A stretch of DNA of 64,000 bases from Rhizoctonia solani (Eukaryota > Basidiomycota > Agaricomycetes > Cantharellales > Ceratobasidiaceae): contig NC_057382.1 of the NCBI RefSeq assembly GCF_016906535.1, positions 682,001 through 746,000 on the forward strand, written 5' to 3'. The notes beneath the pieces are model-generated. The model was given only the letters and a program-made list of their open reading frames with translations, made no database searches and had not been told where the DNA came from. Position numbers and translations under genes: made by a program. This document shows, one piece after another, positions 47,090-59,686 of the stretch (its first letter is position 1; every line of letters begins with the position of its first letter).

Positions 47090-50000
47090 ACGGCGTAGCT
47101 GTCAATCACCACCATTATATACATCCTCTCTACTCGCTTACAAAATCAGATCAACTAATCTATCTTACACCGTCGGAATTGTTGTCTGAATATTTGTGTA
47201 GATATAAGCGATTGCTCCTAATGGTAGATTCTTAAAATGACACTCAAATGAGGCGATAATGGGCCTTTCAAACAAGCTCCCAACGTCTACCCATGGATTA
47301 TCGGTTCGCTCGACCAAAACCGTTAGTATTTGAGAGCTGTAACGAATAGGCAACTCATTTCCATTTCATTGTACAGTATCTTGTTTCTACTAGTTACCCG
47401 TTACATACATCAGCCACTCGAGTTCCGTTTACTGTGTCGGTCATGTGTAGCACTCGTCTCCTTTTAAGGGGCTCGTACCCAAAAAGATTCTGTATCTACT
47501 CAGCTTCAGCCATGAATACAAGTGACTTAAGGATTGTCATTTAGCACGATTAAGTCGCCTGATTAATCTTTATATTACTTCGTATTCACGAAGCTAACAG
47601 GAGCACGTGGTTCGCATGTAGCTCCTGTTAGTTCATAATAGAAATGTAGTCAAAGAAATAGTGAGTACGTGAGAGTGCCGTTGTGGCGCTTGCTAGGGGC
47701 ATGACCTATGAAGCTCTGGGGCACTACGGGGCTGTTAGTCATCCTCCACTTTGCTTAGTTCGGCACCACAAGTTGTACGAAAGCCGCCTAAGATGGCATA
47801 AGGGCCAGCCGCCGACCATCGTCGTGGCGCTCTGGAGCCTCCCCGAATCCAGCCAGCATCGCTATGGTACTCCCATGTACTCCCCAACCCCAACGATTTT
47901 AGTCGATACGGACCCGGTAAGTAGCGAATTCGAGAGTCTATAACACATAGATATGCATACGCGTACACATGGATCAATTGTTTTGGGCCAGAAGTCAATG
48001 CCTGGGCTACGGATGTTATATATGCGTATCTGGATCCAAAAAATACATATTGCAACAAAGAAAGTACGCGAAGCTTTCAAAATTATCCTCTGCCCGCTCG
48101 TCCGTGTCGGCCACGAGACCCAGAGCGGTGAGGTTGGGGAACCCCCGCGGCTGCGAAGCAGCGAGGGCGGCCCAAACCAGCTCTCGTGACCTACAGGATG
48201 GTGGGTGGGATAGAAACGACACGCAAAGGCGTGCCGCGGCACTTGGTGTGTACGAGGCCAGACGGTGGAGGAGGTCGGACGCAAGTCGACACGGCATGAA
48301 GCGGTCCTCACGTGACTCGCTACATGCTCTGGCTAAGTCGCTATTTCGCGACTCCGCAGGCTTCGTCGGAAAACGTCCAGTAGTATATCCCCAACTCGTT
48401 ACTCCGCGTTGCACTACACGCGCTTCGAAGATATTTCAGAAGACGATCCGGGGCACGATGGCCTGAGTGATATATTTGACCTCGTTTTAATTCATTCAGC
48501 CTACCAAGAGGCTAATCCTACAAGAAGCTAGAATTCGCCACACGAGTCCATTACTGTCATGGACATTCCGTAAGCTCCGCAAAGGAAGGGCCAGATAAGT
48601 AAATTTTACCAAATACCAAGGAGGGAGATCAGGCACCAAGTATCTGGAAAAGGCAGTGATAAGCTCTGCACGGTTCATCGAGACCAAATTGTAAAGTCGA
48701 AACCTCCGGCGGGATGGGTATGATATAGAAGGAGGCTGAAATTTCACTTGCGGGTCTATTGCGAAGCGTATAACTATAAAGGAGGCAAAGTGGGCTTGAA
48801 CCCATCGATCCCGGTGGCCAGATAGTCACCCGCTGATGTCTCTTCGCAAAGGAGTTTACTGCATTCAGAATGTTGGATCAGGTCAACCATGGGTCGCAAC
48901 TAGCTCTGTTTCACGCGGGTTACTACCGCTCCCAGTGCCTCTAAGGACGATATTATCAGAAGACAGAAGGGTGAGTATTGGGTAGTCTCTGTGCGAAAGG
49001 AAGGATCGACCGGGTTTATGTACATCTATCATAGACTCCATTGGAGATCATTCCGATCGACGATGATAAATATCAACTTAGAGTGTATGGCGACTTTGTA
49101 TTCAGGGATAAAGAAGACGTATGTAGGCCATAAGATCTACCGAAACGAATAGTCACCATCTACTACGGAATCCATAGCTCAAGGAGCCGGTTAAAATTAG
49201 TTTCGAAGCAATAGAAATCGAGGATATATGGTGGGTCATTGAACGCGGAAGTAGTGAGGGTCACTTTAGGTAATGTTTATCTTGAAAGGCTACGCTCGAT
49301 TGGCACTTTTTGACCGTTTGGTTGTTAGAATTAAAGATGTCGTTTCTGAAGGTTATTGGACAAGGCATAAAGGCGAAAAAGAAGGTAAGACCGTTGAGAA
49401 ATATGGAGAAGGAGAATATGAGATAGAAGGCGAAGGTGTCCCGGTAGGCTAACGATTCTATAGATATATGTATATTGGATGCGCACTCATTCTTGAGTTC
49501 GGCAGATTCGCCTAGAGCAAGCAAACGGAGACCTTCTCCAAGAGTGGAGAATCATACGCAATTGAGCAGCATAAATATGAATTAGTTTGTCAAGTCACGT
49601 AAACAAATAAGTTCAGTAAAACCGCGACCAGGACGCGCACAATACTGCATGTTTCCAATAATATATCTCGTGACCGCCAACGCGAGGGCATTGTCCCCAA
49701 GTCGCAGGCCTACGCGTCCTGTGATACTAATACTCGCATACTTCTAAGAGTGTAGTTGGAACGTGCAGCACACACATGTACGATCGACGTGCGTGAGCAC
49801 GAGCGATGGTTATACCGAGGGTCAGTGCTTTGAGATGAACGTTTGGCACCCAGCCGTGTTCAGCATGTGGTACAAATCAGGACAAGGTAGCAATCAGACA
49901 AGGAATGATGACTCTTGGCATTACCATCGAGAGGCCACAGTGTAATGGGGGCCCAGGGATGTCGTTTGTCCCCACGAAATTAGCTTAAAAATTGAAATGC

Positions 50001-50359
50001 AGAGTAGACCTCCAGAATTTGAGAACTTGTGTATTTGGTTCCAAGGCGTTCACCCCTGGCTAATGGAATATGACAATCATTTAAGTACTGGTCCTCATCA
50101 GTGTGACTCGCAATACGGATCGTGTAGACTCATTCACACTGAGGTGATAAGACTGAGTGAATTCCACTCGGAGAGTTCTACTATACACCATAAATGAACC
50201 AAGACTCTTTTCCCATCCGTAAGAGACCCAGGGAAGAATGCATGTATGTGCGTGTTACATCATGGTCAAAAAAAGGAATGGCAATAATTGGTCAGAAAAA
50301 GAATAGGAACAGGAAAGTGAAGAAAATGAAAGTCTAGGGGTGGATGTCCAACCACGGAT
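47090..50359. other. Long interval without a convincing gene
   Basis: A GC-richer stretch at 48060-48440 is open on both strands (for example minus 48016-48414 and plus 47969-48466), but I find no domain or supported gene model. A tRNA-like T arm occurs near 48785-48850 without a matching acceptor stem. The rest is AT-rich. Confidence 0.4.
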
Positions 50360-52173
50360 CTAGGTGACACTGCCGCTCACGAACTCAAGAGCTCGGTCGA
50401 CCTCTAACGACTCTACCAACCGCGTCCCTCGCGGGAGCATACCATCTACCGACGCTCATGTGTGTGGCCATATACGGTGCAGGCAGTAGCGAATGCACTG
50501 GGCCCGGTTTTCCACCGTACATTCCTCCGCTGGCCCCTACAACAGCCGAGGTACCACCAGGGGCAGCCAAGCTGGAGCCCGAGCCAGGATACATGCCTCC
50601 GTTATACGTGTCAGCCGGTTCTGGAGGGAAAGTACTCGTCGCGACAGCACCAAGCGATCTGTGAGGTTTACGATGTGGGTTGTGGTTGTGTATCGCATGG
50701 AGGGCAGCAGCGGACGAGACTGCACTGACCGTGCGCTCGCGCTCAGGAATGGGTTTGAAGGATGTAGTGGGTGAGGAGTGTGGTGAGTGCGGGAGGGACG
50801 AGACGGAAGTAGTGAGGGCTGCGGTGGGTGAGACTTGGAGAGTTGGGAGGGTGTGTGTAGAACTCGAAAGACTGGGTTGACGAGTATGTGGAGGCGATGA
50901 AGTGGATGGCGTCCCGGGAGGGGGCGAGGAGGATATTTGTGCTAACAGTAAGGTGAGTATGGTAATTACTTAGTAAAGGAGTTGGAACACCCACCCTTGG
51001 CCGAATGCGCAGAGAGGTATGGAGGGGCTTTTAACGGGGACAAGGCAGGGATCACCTTGGTCAAAACCGAAGGAGCACGAATGAGAGGATGTGGACGAGC
51101 AGGAGCGGCAAGAGTGTGAGACCTTCCCGGGGTTGGAACTGCGGGCTTGATCATATGGGAATGACTTCGACGGGTGTTAGGGCGATCGTCGGGTCTCTGA
51201 TGATGATGATCTGACGGATGATCGTGGGGTGGGGCCTTGTCGTGTGTCCCATTAGCTTGAGGTATCAGTGTCAAAGGTTCTGAATATCTCGGTCCATTGC
51301 GAGGAGAAGGGAGATGTGCGGGAGAAGGACTTGCTTTGCTCGGGAAGGTGTGTTTCGTATGGTCCGGGACGTGCTGAATAACCGGAGCCAGGGTCGGGAC
51401 CAACCTGGAAGGCTCTGGATGAGGGCGGGCTGTTTCGGTGTGATGACTGGGGAGTGGTTGACGAGTAGTTTGGGCTTGAGGCTGTTTGGGCGCGGCTGGC
51501 GGAAGTTGTGGTTTCGCTTCGGTAGGCAGCTGTTTGGCCGGCAGGGATGGCTTCCCTCGAGGAAGTGAAGAAGGTGATTCAACTGGTAGTGCTGGCATGT
51601 CACTGTGTTTCCCGTTTGAGTCTTCGGTTTGTTCGCTATCTTCGTCCTCTCGTTGTTTGGCAAGAATCTCGGCTTCAGCTGCCTTGGCGGCTGCTTTCAG
51701 CTTTTCAGCCTCTCTGGCATTTCGTTGGGCCCGTTGGGTTTGCAGAACGAGAATTTCATCTTCGTCAAGCTCGTCGTCCTCATCTGAGGAGATCCATCCT
51801 TCGTCATCACCCTGTTTCTTGTCAGGTTCCGATTCCTGTTTCATCTGCTGCTGCTGAGCAAGTCGGGCGGTACTGGCTTTGTGTACGCTAGTTTTCGACG
51901 CTGAGCGTTTGGCGGCCAGGGCAGAGGACGAGGACTAGATAGCAAGTGAGCAACGAGGCAGGAGCATGAACGAGGTGTATGACGTGAGCGATAAGAGAAA
52001 CATACCGAGTGCTTTTTGGTCTTGTGCAGCGCATCGCGTGGATTGCCAGCAGGCTTGTCCTTGTGTATAGTAGTAAGTCCCGTGAGTCTGGCCTCTCCTT
52101 TATGCAAACTCGTCGTCGAATGGGTACGGCTCGCTGCACTGAGTGTGCGGTGGGACTTGGTGCGGGGGGCCAT
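50360..52173 (-). CDS. Uncharacterised Ser/Pro/Ala-rich protein with an acidic helical segment
   Basis: I do not recognise this protein. The start MAPRTKSHRTLSAASRTHS is at 52173; an intron lies near 51936-52005 (donor GTATGT, acceptor CTAG). Then come AALAAKRSASKTSVHKAS, a Gln run, GDDEGWISSDEDDELDEDE, a Lys/Ala/Glu helix probably forming a coiled coil (REAEKLKAAAKAAEAEIL), a long Pro/His/Ser-rich part, an intron near 50941-50998, then a Gly-rich part (GGMYPGSGSSLAAPGG). The most likely end is GTRLVESLEVDRALEFVSG with a TAG at 50360-50362, which needs a frame change near 50446; without it the protein stops at GRPSS near 50385. The pattern suggests a mostly disordered nuclear or cytoplasmic protein. 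Confidence 0.6.
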
Positions 52174-52259
52174 CAAGATCGTGGTTGGGAGCAAGGTGGC
52201 GTGGCGTGTTTGCGTGTGTTGACGCAGCGGTGAGCACACAGATCTCGACGACGACTCCG
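52174..52259. promoter_or_regulatory. 86-bp bidirectional promoter region
   Basis: Only 86 bases separate the ATGs of two divergent genes (52173 minus, 52260 plus). No TATA box is visible. Transcription start sites of at least one gene must lie very close to, or inside, the other gene's leader. Confidence 0.5.
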
Positions 52260-55200
52260 ATGTCCTTGTTCAACCGCAGCAACCAATCACGGTCACCGCC
52301 ATCAGCATTCAAGCTGAGCGGAGTGGCGAGCACCGACCGAACGGTTCGGAGAGTGTCACGAACGCATGATGACTTTGAAGCGGCGCTAAGGAGCGAAGAT
52401 ACAGTGGTGTTGCAGGAGGGACGGGATATGCACACACTTGGCCATACAGATACTCCCCACAGGAACCGAAGTGGTTCAGTCAATCTCACTGCGCCACGGG
52501 CCTCTATCGACGTCATCGGCCGTCGCCAGACTGTTTCGACTCCGAAACACTCGGTGTCCAAACACACCCCTGCAACCCCTGTCGTCGTCCCCCCTACTCC
52601 CACGCCCCCTGAAGAAGACGATTCCCGACGCAGGAGCATGTACCGCGCCGCTGGCACAGCTTCATCACCTGACTTGGCAACGCTTATAAGCAAGGTTAGA
52701 CGCAGCCGCGAGGAGCAGCCGGAGGAGAGAGAGCGCACACGGTCGACCACATCCTCGGCCTTTGAGATTATCGAAGCCCATACTCCGTCTAAATCCAGAG
52801 ATCGCGCGCTCACATCCCCAGACTCCCAGGGTCAGCGCCGCACAAACCGCCTCGCAAAGGCTGAAAAAACACTCGGGATATCACCTGGTGCAAGTTCAAA
52901 ACTCATGGCAGACAGCGATGTCGGCGAAGGTCGCTCCGACCGGGAGGGTAAAGTCAGTCAGCTTCCATATATCGTGTTTCAGCCAACTCATCGGCCCGTT
53001 CATCTTGAAGCGTGCCTCGATGCGCAATAAAACCAGCGCTTTTATTGGAAAGATGCTCGGCCATGGGCAGGGCTCCCTCAGAGGCGGCAACGTAAGGGTC
53101 CCCTTTTTCTACTCAAACAACTTCTAAATTGAGCTGACGACATACAATTTTCGGTTTACCGAATTGCATCTTCTTGTTGACGTGCATCCCGGTATCTTAG
53201 CGTTCTACCCCGACCACGCCCGTCGCGACCCAACAACACTCGTTTGCTCCCCCCGTCCCCACTATCCCACTCGAATACCGATCTTCGCCACCTCAACAAG
53301 CCTATTTCCCCACTAATACTCAACAGTCCTTGCTTAGTACCCAGTTATCTGATAGCCCAGCCCAAACGCCTAGTTTACCTAGTGCTGACCCGTTCATTGC
53401 AGACACTTGTTCTGCTCAATCTAGCCCACTAATTACACCTACCGCTTCTTCCTCGCAGCCTATGAACGGACCGCGCCACATGAAACCTCTCCCACCTATC
53501 CAAAAACAATTTCCACCTGTACCTGTAGATGACCGTTCCGACACTGATGATGATACTCCCCTTGCGCCCCCGAAACCCCCCGGCCCGACTAGATCAAAGC
53601 CAACACTCGAAGGTCGAGCAAGGCCTCCATTCGAACCAAAACCAAGGCTCCCCTCGGATACGCGTCTAAGGACTACCGGAGGAGCAAATAGAGAAGCGGC
53701 TCTTGCTTCTGCTGCAACCACCAATGTTGCGCCTCGCGAACTTGACCATAGTGCAACCCTCACTCAGCGGAGTCATGCTCGCCCGTCGTTCCCTCGACAG
53801 TCCAAGGACGGGCGAAGGAGGAGCATGAGTGTGAGCGATATTGATATTCAGAAGTTGATGATGGAAACTCGGCAGCGCAGAGACGCGCATGCTTCCCCTC
53901 CGAGAGCATCGATGGATGACGCAGTGGCCAACAATTCCGAGTCCGACGAAGACCGAACTGAAGAAGGGCACCCACCACGGGCACCGGATCATTCTCATCA
54001 CGCAGTCGACCAGAGACGGATGAGCAGGCGTGCTCGGGAAATCTCCGCTTGGACCCAAGGCATGGAGATATCCACCATAGTCGACGGATTTGGAGAGGGA
54101 CTGCAGGATGCTTTGGGTGGAATCAGGGGCTCGCCTCATCGAACTACCTTTCCTGCCAACGCTCAAAAGGCTTATTCGCTACGTCCAGTTCGACATGGCG
54201 ATCAACACGTATCTGCTTCTATGTCAAGGGGTATTCCCTCTTCGCCTCTCGCTGCTCGAAGCCAGAGCAATGCTTCGTCGTCGTCCATGCTCGCTGTGCC
54301 TGGTACCTACCCTGCATCATCGAGTGGACAGACGCTCACCAATCAGCCCAGTATGGAGAGCATGCGTACAGTTAGTAGCGAGACTGCTGGTACGTATATT
54401 ACCCCTCCAAGCTCCGCCATCCTCGATTCCTCAAGTTCGACTCCTCCGGCTACAAGCCCCGCGATGGGTGCCAACCGAGCATTACCTTCGACCAACGCCC
54501 CTGTGGCGTTGTCTACTTCTCCACCCCCTCGCTCTTCTTCATTACGTCTATCTTCACGACCATTACCTCGTCGGCAGCCTCCACGCCACAGGAGCGCAGC
54601 CAGTGCTTCAGAACCTTCTCTCCTGGAAGGTATAGCTGCGGGTCCGAGTAACAGCATTCGTCTCGTTAGCGACCACGCCCCCATTCGGAAAGAATCTTCT
54701 CGGGAGCGAGAGCGAGACCAACGATTGGTCTCGGATCCCGTGGCGTGGCATCATCACCGGACTGACGAAAACGAAGGACCAAAGATCAATCGAAGAGGAA
54801 GTTCAGGTGCGGCAAGCACGGATATGGATGGACGTGGGAAAGAACTTGCAAATAAATGTTGGGAAGAGGACGAGTCGTTTTTGGCCAAAGAGAAGATTGC
54901 AGAATGGCTGGGTGGAACGTGAGCCCGTTTTATGGTTCTATTCTGCTCATAGTTTAATTGTGAAGGCAGGGCTGCGATAAATAAGATTGCCTTGCGGTAC
55001 TATATGGATAATTTCGATTTTACCAGGATGAGGCTAGACGGTGCTTTTCGGTACGTACAACTTTTACACGAATGGCGCGAGTGCTGACCGAAGTAAAGGC
55101 ACTTGTGTACCAAGCTGTACTTGAAGGCCGAGACGCAGCAAGTTGACAGGATCCTGGAGGAATTTAGCAGGCGGTTTTGGGATTGTAATCGAGGCTCAGT

Positions 55201-57571
55201 ATACGCATCTCCTTGTAAGTTCTGCCTTCCCTGCGTGGTCTGGGTCCCACTATTAATACTCTTATCCAGCCATTGTCCACGCAATTGCATACTCTCTTCT
55301 ACTCCTCAATACCGATCTACACATTGCTGAGCTTACTTCGCACATGAGCAAAAACCAGTTCGTGCGCAATACCTGGGCTGTTATTCAAGATCAAATAAGA
55401 GCACCCGAGCTTCCAAAAAGTCCAGGTTCTGGTAGTGGGTCCACTGTGATGGAACCGCTAAAGAGTCCGATCAATATTGAACGCGGACAAGTGAGTCGGT
55501 CCTGGTGCCATTACTGTTATTTATTGACATAAAGGGTGGCTCAGTTTAGCCAAGAGCAGTTGCGTTCGCAAGCTCACTTGGCAGGCGAGTCTACTCCCGA
55601 GCTAGTACTCGACGAAGATGAAGGTCAGCTGGGTGACGGATCGGAGCACCTTACTCGCAAGCAGCGAAGTGGAAGTCTGAATTCTTGGAGGAGTGGGTCG
55701 CGCGAGGGCCAACTTCCTATGAATACGAGTAATCCCAGCGTCACGGATGCTTCGGATCCAAAAACCCCTACGGGTAGTATGCATGCTGTGGTTAGCGTCC
55801 GGGGATGGGACTCGGAAATGGAAATGCTGCTCAAAGTAGGACAATTTCTTGTTTCTTGATTAGAGTTTGACGATTTTGGGTTACAGGAAATGTACAATTC
55901 CGTCAAGCACCAACAGATTCTCCAACCGCTCACGGGACTGTCGCCTCCTGAACGGCAGTCGATGTCTCTCAGTCCAGGTATGACAACTCTTAGTCGTACT
56001 CGGAGTCAGAGAAGTCACGTCGGGGCAGGAGGTGATAGGATTACATCGCTGAAACGCGGTTCGATTCGAGGGTTGCAAAGCCTGCTATTAGCCCAGAGTC
56101 CATACGGAAGTAACTCCACTGTAGATGGTCGGATTTCCCCATCACCTAGCTTTGCTACCTCAATTGGCGAGGTGAGTGTTGGCCTATCCATTGAACCAGA
56201 TTCTGATCTGTGTCATACAGGGTGTCCCAACTCCCAACACCAGTCTATTCGCACCGACGATTGGTTTCGCATCCAACCTCTCACATACGATCATCAAGGA
56301 GGCTCAAGAAGATGATGTAGGAAGTGTAAAGAGCGATGTGACCAGCTCCACCATCATCAGCATCACCGATGAGGAGCTGGCCTTGCTTGGCCCACCATGG
56401 GCAAAGGAAGGAATGCTATGTCGAAAGCAGTACTGGGAATCCGCTGGGAAACGTGCCAAGGTCAAGACTTGGATGGATGTCTTTGTGGTCATTCAAAAGG
56501 GCGAGCTGAGCATGTTCGTCTTTGGCGAAACCAGCGCCCATACGGGGGGTGGGAACCAAGTCGGAGGTGGGAACTGGGTTGTGAGTTGCTAACAGATTGA
56601 CCTATGGGATGTTCTGACTAGTAGGATAGTCCAACGCCAATTGCGTCGGCAAAGTGGTTCTGGCACACGCCTTAGCACACACTTTGCCTCCTCCGGGCTA
56701 CAACCGGCAGAGACCCCACTGTTTTGTCCTGACACTCGCATCGGGTGCTGTGTTCTTTTTCCAGGCTGGGACTGAGGACCTGGTCAACGAGTGGGTAATG
56801 ACCTGCAATTACTGGGCCGCGCGGCAGAGCAAGGAACCATTGTCTGGGGGTGTTTCAAACATGGAGTATGGCTGGAACCGCGCGCTTGAGATGATTCAAT
56901 CTGGAAATGTAGAAGACCGTAGGGTCGATTCATCAGACGCACAGAGCGTGCGCAGCGGTCGAAACTTGAACATGCGGATGCCCGCTTCTCCCTACAGCTC
57001 GGAACGCATTTTCATTCATGATTGGACGGGCCCCATGCATTCAGTAATGCCGAGTACTCATGATGAGGAGACCCAAATGGAAGCACTGCAGAAGCAAGCC
57101 AACTTACTAAAGCAAGAGTTGCACATTCACAACGAACTCCGACAGCCTATGATGAATATGGTAAGCATTTTCTCACGAAACCGCTTGAATGAACTTGATA
57201 TTGTTATCTAGTACATCCCTCGGTCGACAAACGCAGTTAAGGCTTCCAATAACTGGGAGCGTAGGTCTCAATACCTGCTGTCTGAGATCGTCAAGTACGA
57301 TTCATACGTGGATTCACTACGTTCAGCCATGTCCCAGCGTCTCAAAAGACGGGGAGAGAAGGCTCTAGAACGTGCTCTAGTTGCCTCAAGGCCCGATGAA
57401 GACGACCTCGAACGGATATATGCATCACCGTCGATTACTGGGTCGGGACCTGCTCGCCTCGAGCGAGGAGCAAGCAGTTCTGTGAGAGGAAGGCACCAAG
57501 TCATCCAGGAAGACGATGAACCAATAACCCCACTGCCATGCGCCACCTCTTCCGCAACAAGGTATCGCTGA
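52260..57571 (+). CDS. SEC7-PH ARF guanine-nucleotide exchange factor
   Basis: A large exchange factor for ARF-family GTPases acting in vesicle traffic (fungal Syt1/EFA6-like layout). The start MSLFNRSNQSRSPPSAF opens a long Ser/Pro-rich N-terminus (DEDRTEEGHPPRAP, SPPPRSSSLRLSSR). The SEC7 domain follows (near 54850-55400): KEKIAEWLGGTAAINKIALRYY, the glutamic-finger motif LKAETQQVDRILEEF, and LLLLNTDLH. Then a linker, SLSPGMTTLSRTRSQRS, and a PH domain (near 56390-56800): EGMLCRKQYWESAGK, WMDVFVVIQKGELSMFVFG, FFFQAGTEDLVNEWV. A C-terminal helical part (EEFQMEALQKQANLLKQEL-like) precedes the TGA at 57569-57571. About 1,500 residues. One frame break near 52996 (C-run one short). Confidence 0.87.
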
Positions 57572-58493
57572 TAGATTCCATTTCCTTGGATACCCGGATA
57601 TATTTATGCTCTTTCGTAATATATTGTATCAAGATGTATATGCGTAATATGTTTTAATTACGGTAATAGAAGAGAACAAAACAAAGTACTGTAATGGATT
57701 TTGAGTAACTCCTATTTATCTATTAATCTTGGGCTTCCTGAACGTATGCAACAACCAGAGTTGTTACCGGCTCCACTAACTCGAGGAGCGTTGCATGTTT
57801 GCGACTGTTACCTTGCTTGCGTTCTTTGCCGTTGATAACGCAAGACTCTGTCATTTTCATTTTGATTCAAATGAGGAACCATGTATGCAAATTCAAGCTA
57901 TTAGTTTATGCTTGGCTAGGGGCTCATTTTGTGTATAAGTAATGAGATAATAAAATAAAGACATGTATACAGCAAAAGGTGAAACAAGCAGAAGTAGAAT
58001 GGTATTGGAATTGAATCCAATTTAAAAGATGGGTGTCTCAGATCTACCCATAAGGTGCATGCAAGATCTGGCCCAGTCAGAAGAGCAAATAAGTGGTCTG
58101 TTGGATACAGGCTAATTCTGCTCCAATGATCTAGGTAGGACTCCAGACCCATGCACCTCCTGTAAGACAGAAGTTGCACAGCCATGTGGGCAGAGTCTAC
58201 ATTTCTAGACCAAGTGTGATTTGTCTCCTTGACCAATTTGTAATTACATTATTGGACCATGAATATGATCATTTTTAACATACTAGTGGTGGCTGTCGTA
58301 ACCCATATCTGGAAGGGTTATTGCCATATATATCCACTGTCAAATATATATATAGTATATGTGGTGCACAGTGATATATGAATAATATATGTTGCTGGGG
58401 GACATTGCACTCCCCCTGCCCCCCTTGCCACAGGCCAATGTTAAGGGAGCCTGTGGGCAAGGTCTGAATAATATATTATTATAGAAGAGATTA
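57572..58493. other. AT-rich intergenic region before the retroelement nest
   Basis: No coding sequence recognised. From about 58260 the sequence begins to look like repeat flank (AT-rich with TATATA runs). Confidence 0.4.
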
Positions 58494-58729
58494 TGTCATC
58501 CCCCCCACCTCAAATCTGTAGTAGTTTAGTATAGTATTTGATAAAGGACTGGAGGGGGGGAGGTCATGTGACCCTGGTGGACTGTCAGTCTCTAAGTCAT
58601 GAGCCCTTAGAGTAATGACAGTTCTGACTGCATATATGTGAGTATATGCGGCCTTCTAAAGACTGTGGAGTATTCTATTAGCAGGTGGCTTGGTCAGGAG
58701 ACATGCCAGCAAAGGCATGGGTCATGACA
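58494..58729 (+). mobile_element. LTR-like fragment, TG...CA ends (family 'G')
   Basis: It begins TGTCATCC and ends GGTCATGACA. Part of it (58512-58570, containing TTTAGTATAGTATTTGATAA) recurs inverted at 63212-63262. No target-site duplication is visible, so the borders are tentative. Confidence 0.45.
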
Positions 58730-58887
58730 CTTATAAAAACCCTTAACCCAGGCCATTGTTGCCCTCTACCTCTATCCATACCCCTTGGGCCTTTGTTGCC
58801 CCTCTACCCTGTTTCATAGTCTATTGGTGATAGGGCCATGGACTTAAAGCCCCAACTTGTATCATAGGTCCAAGCTTAGTTGTGACA
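58730..58887 (+). mobile_element. 3' part of a 5' LTR belonging to the gypsy element
   Basis: This segment matches the 3' third of the LTR at 62304-62755 (TTCATAGTC.ATTGGTGATAGGGCCA, then CATAGGTCCAAGCT) and ends TTGTGACA, directly before the gag remnant. It is the only LTR correctly placed in front of gag. Its 5' part is missing. Confidence 0.65.
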
Positions 58888-59686
58888 CCCACTAGATCCA
58901 TCCCTGGGCTTTACCAGCCCACTCCAGTCAAACCTCCCCTACCCCCCATGTCCACACTCTACTTGGCCCCCTCTGTCCAAATGCCTATGCCTCCCCCTCC
59001 AGCTCTGGTTACAGCTGCTGCCCCTCAGTAGGCAGCTGTCAAAATAGATCACCTGAATCCTTACAAAGGGAAGATTGGGAGCAATGCCAAGCAATGGCTT
59101 ACCTGCATGCTTGCATGGGTTTGCCTAAACCAAAGGATGTTTCCCTCCCAAGGGGAAATCCTTTTGTTCCTCCTGATGAACATGGAGGACTAAGCTTGTG
59201 CTTGGGTGCACCCCCACCTAGACCAATTAGGGTCTCACTGGGCCATCATCCAAACCACAGATGACTTGAAAGGGAATTCTTGGCAGCTTTTGGGGATCCA
59301 GGTGCCACTTGGGCTGCAGAGCAAAAAATCACTACACTCACCCAAACCAGCACTTGTGCCAATTATATCACCAGGTTCCACACCCTGGCAATGGAGTTAG
59401 ACTAGAACAATGCAGCCCTCAGTGGCCAATTTGCACAAGGCCTCCACTGGGAGATCAGTAGACAAATTGCAACTCACAAATGTTGCCCCACCATGCTCCT
59501 GGAGCTGCAGAATGCAGCTCTTGTCATTGACAATGCCCTCTGTGAGGAGTGTGCCAGCCACCTGCCAAAGGGTATCAAGTCTGGAAGCACCTCCACCCCC
59601 AACAGGGGGCAAGTACCAGCTATCAGGCCAGTACACCAAAACAACTCTCCAACAACCTTAACTTTGTCTTGGAGGAAGAGCAAAAC

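Noticed and set aside
47862..48466. Overlapping open frames on both strands
   Set aside because: No domain, no clear splice sites, and equal openness of both strands suggests composition, not coding.
48785..48852. tRNA-like sequence on the minus strand (GGGTTCAAGCCCA T arm, GGGTGACTATCTGGCCACC)
   Set aside because: The 3' strand TTTGCCTCC has no matching 5' acceptor strand and the anticodon loop is not of legal size. At best a tRNA relic.
50458..50774. Overlapping plus-strand frames opposite the end of the Ser/Pro-rich gene
   Set aside because: They mirror the Gly/Pro-rich minus-strand exon; the minus strand continues a better supported gene.
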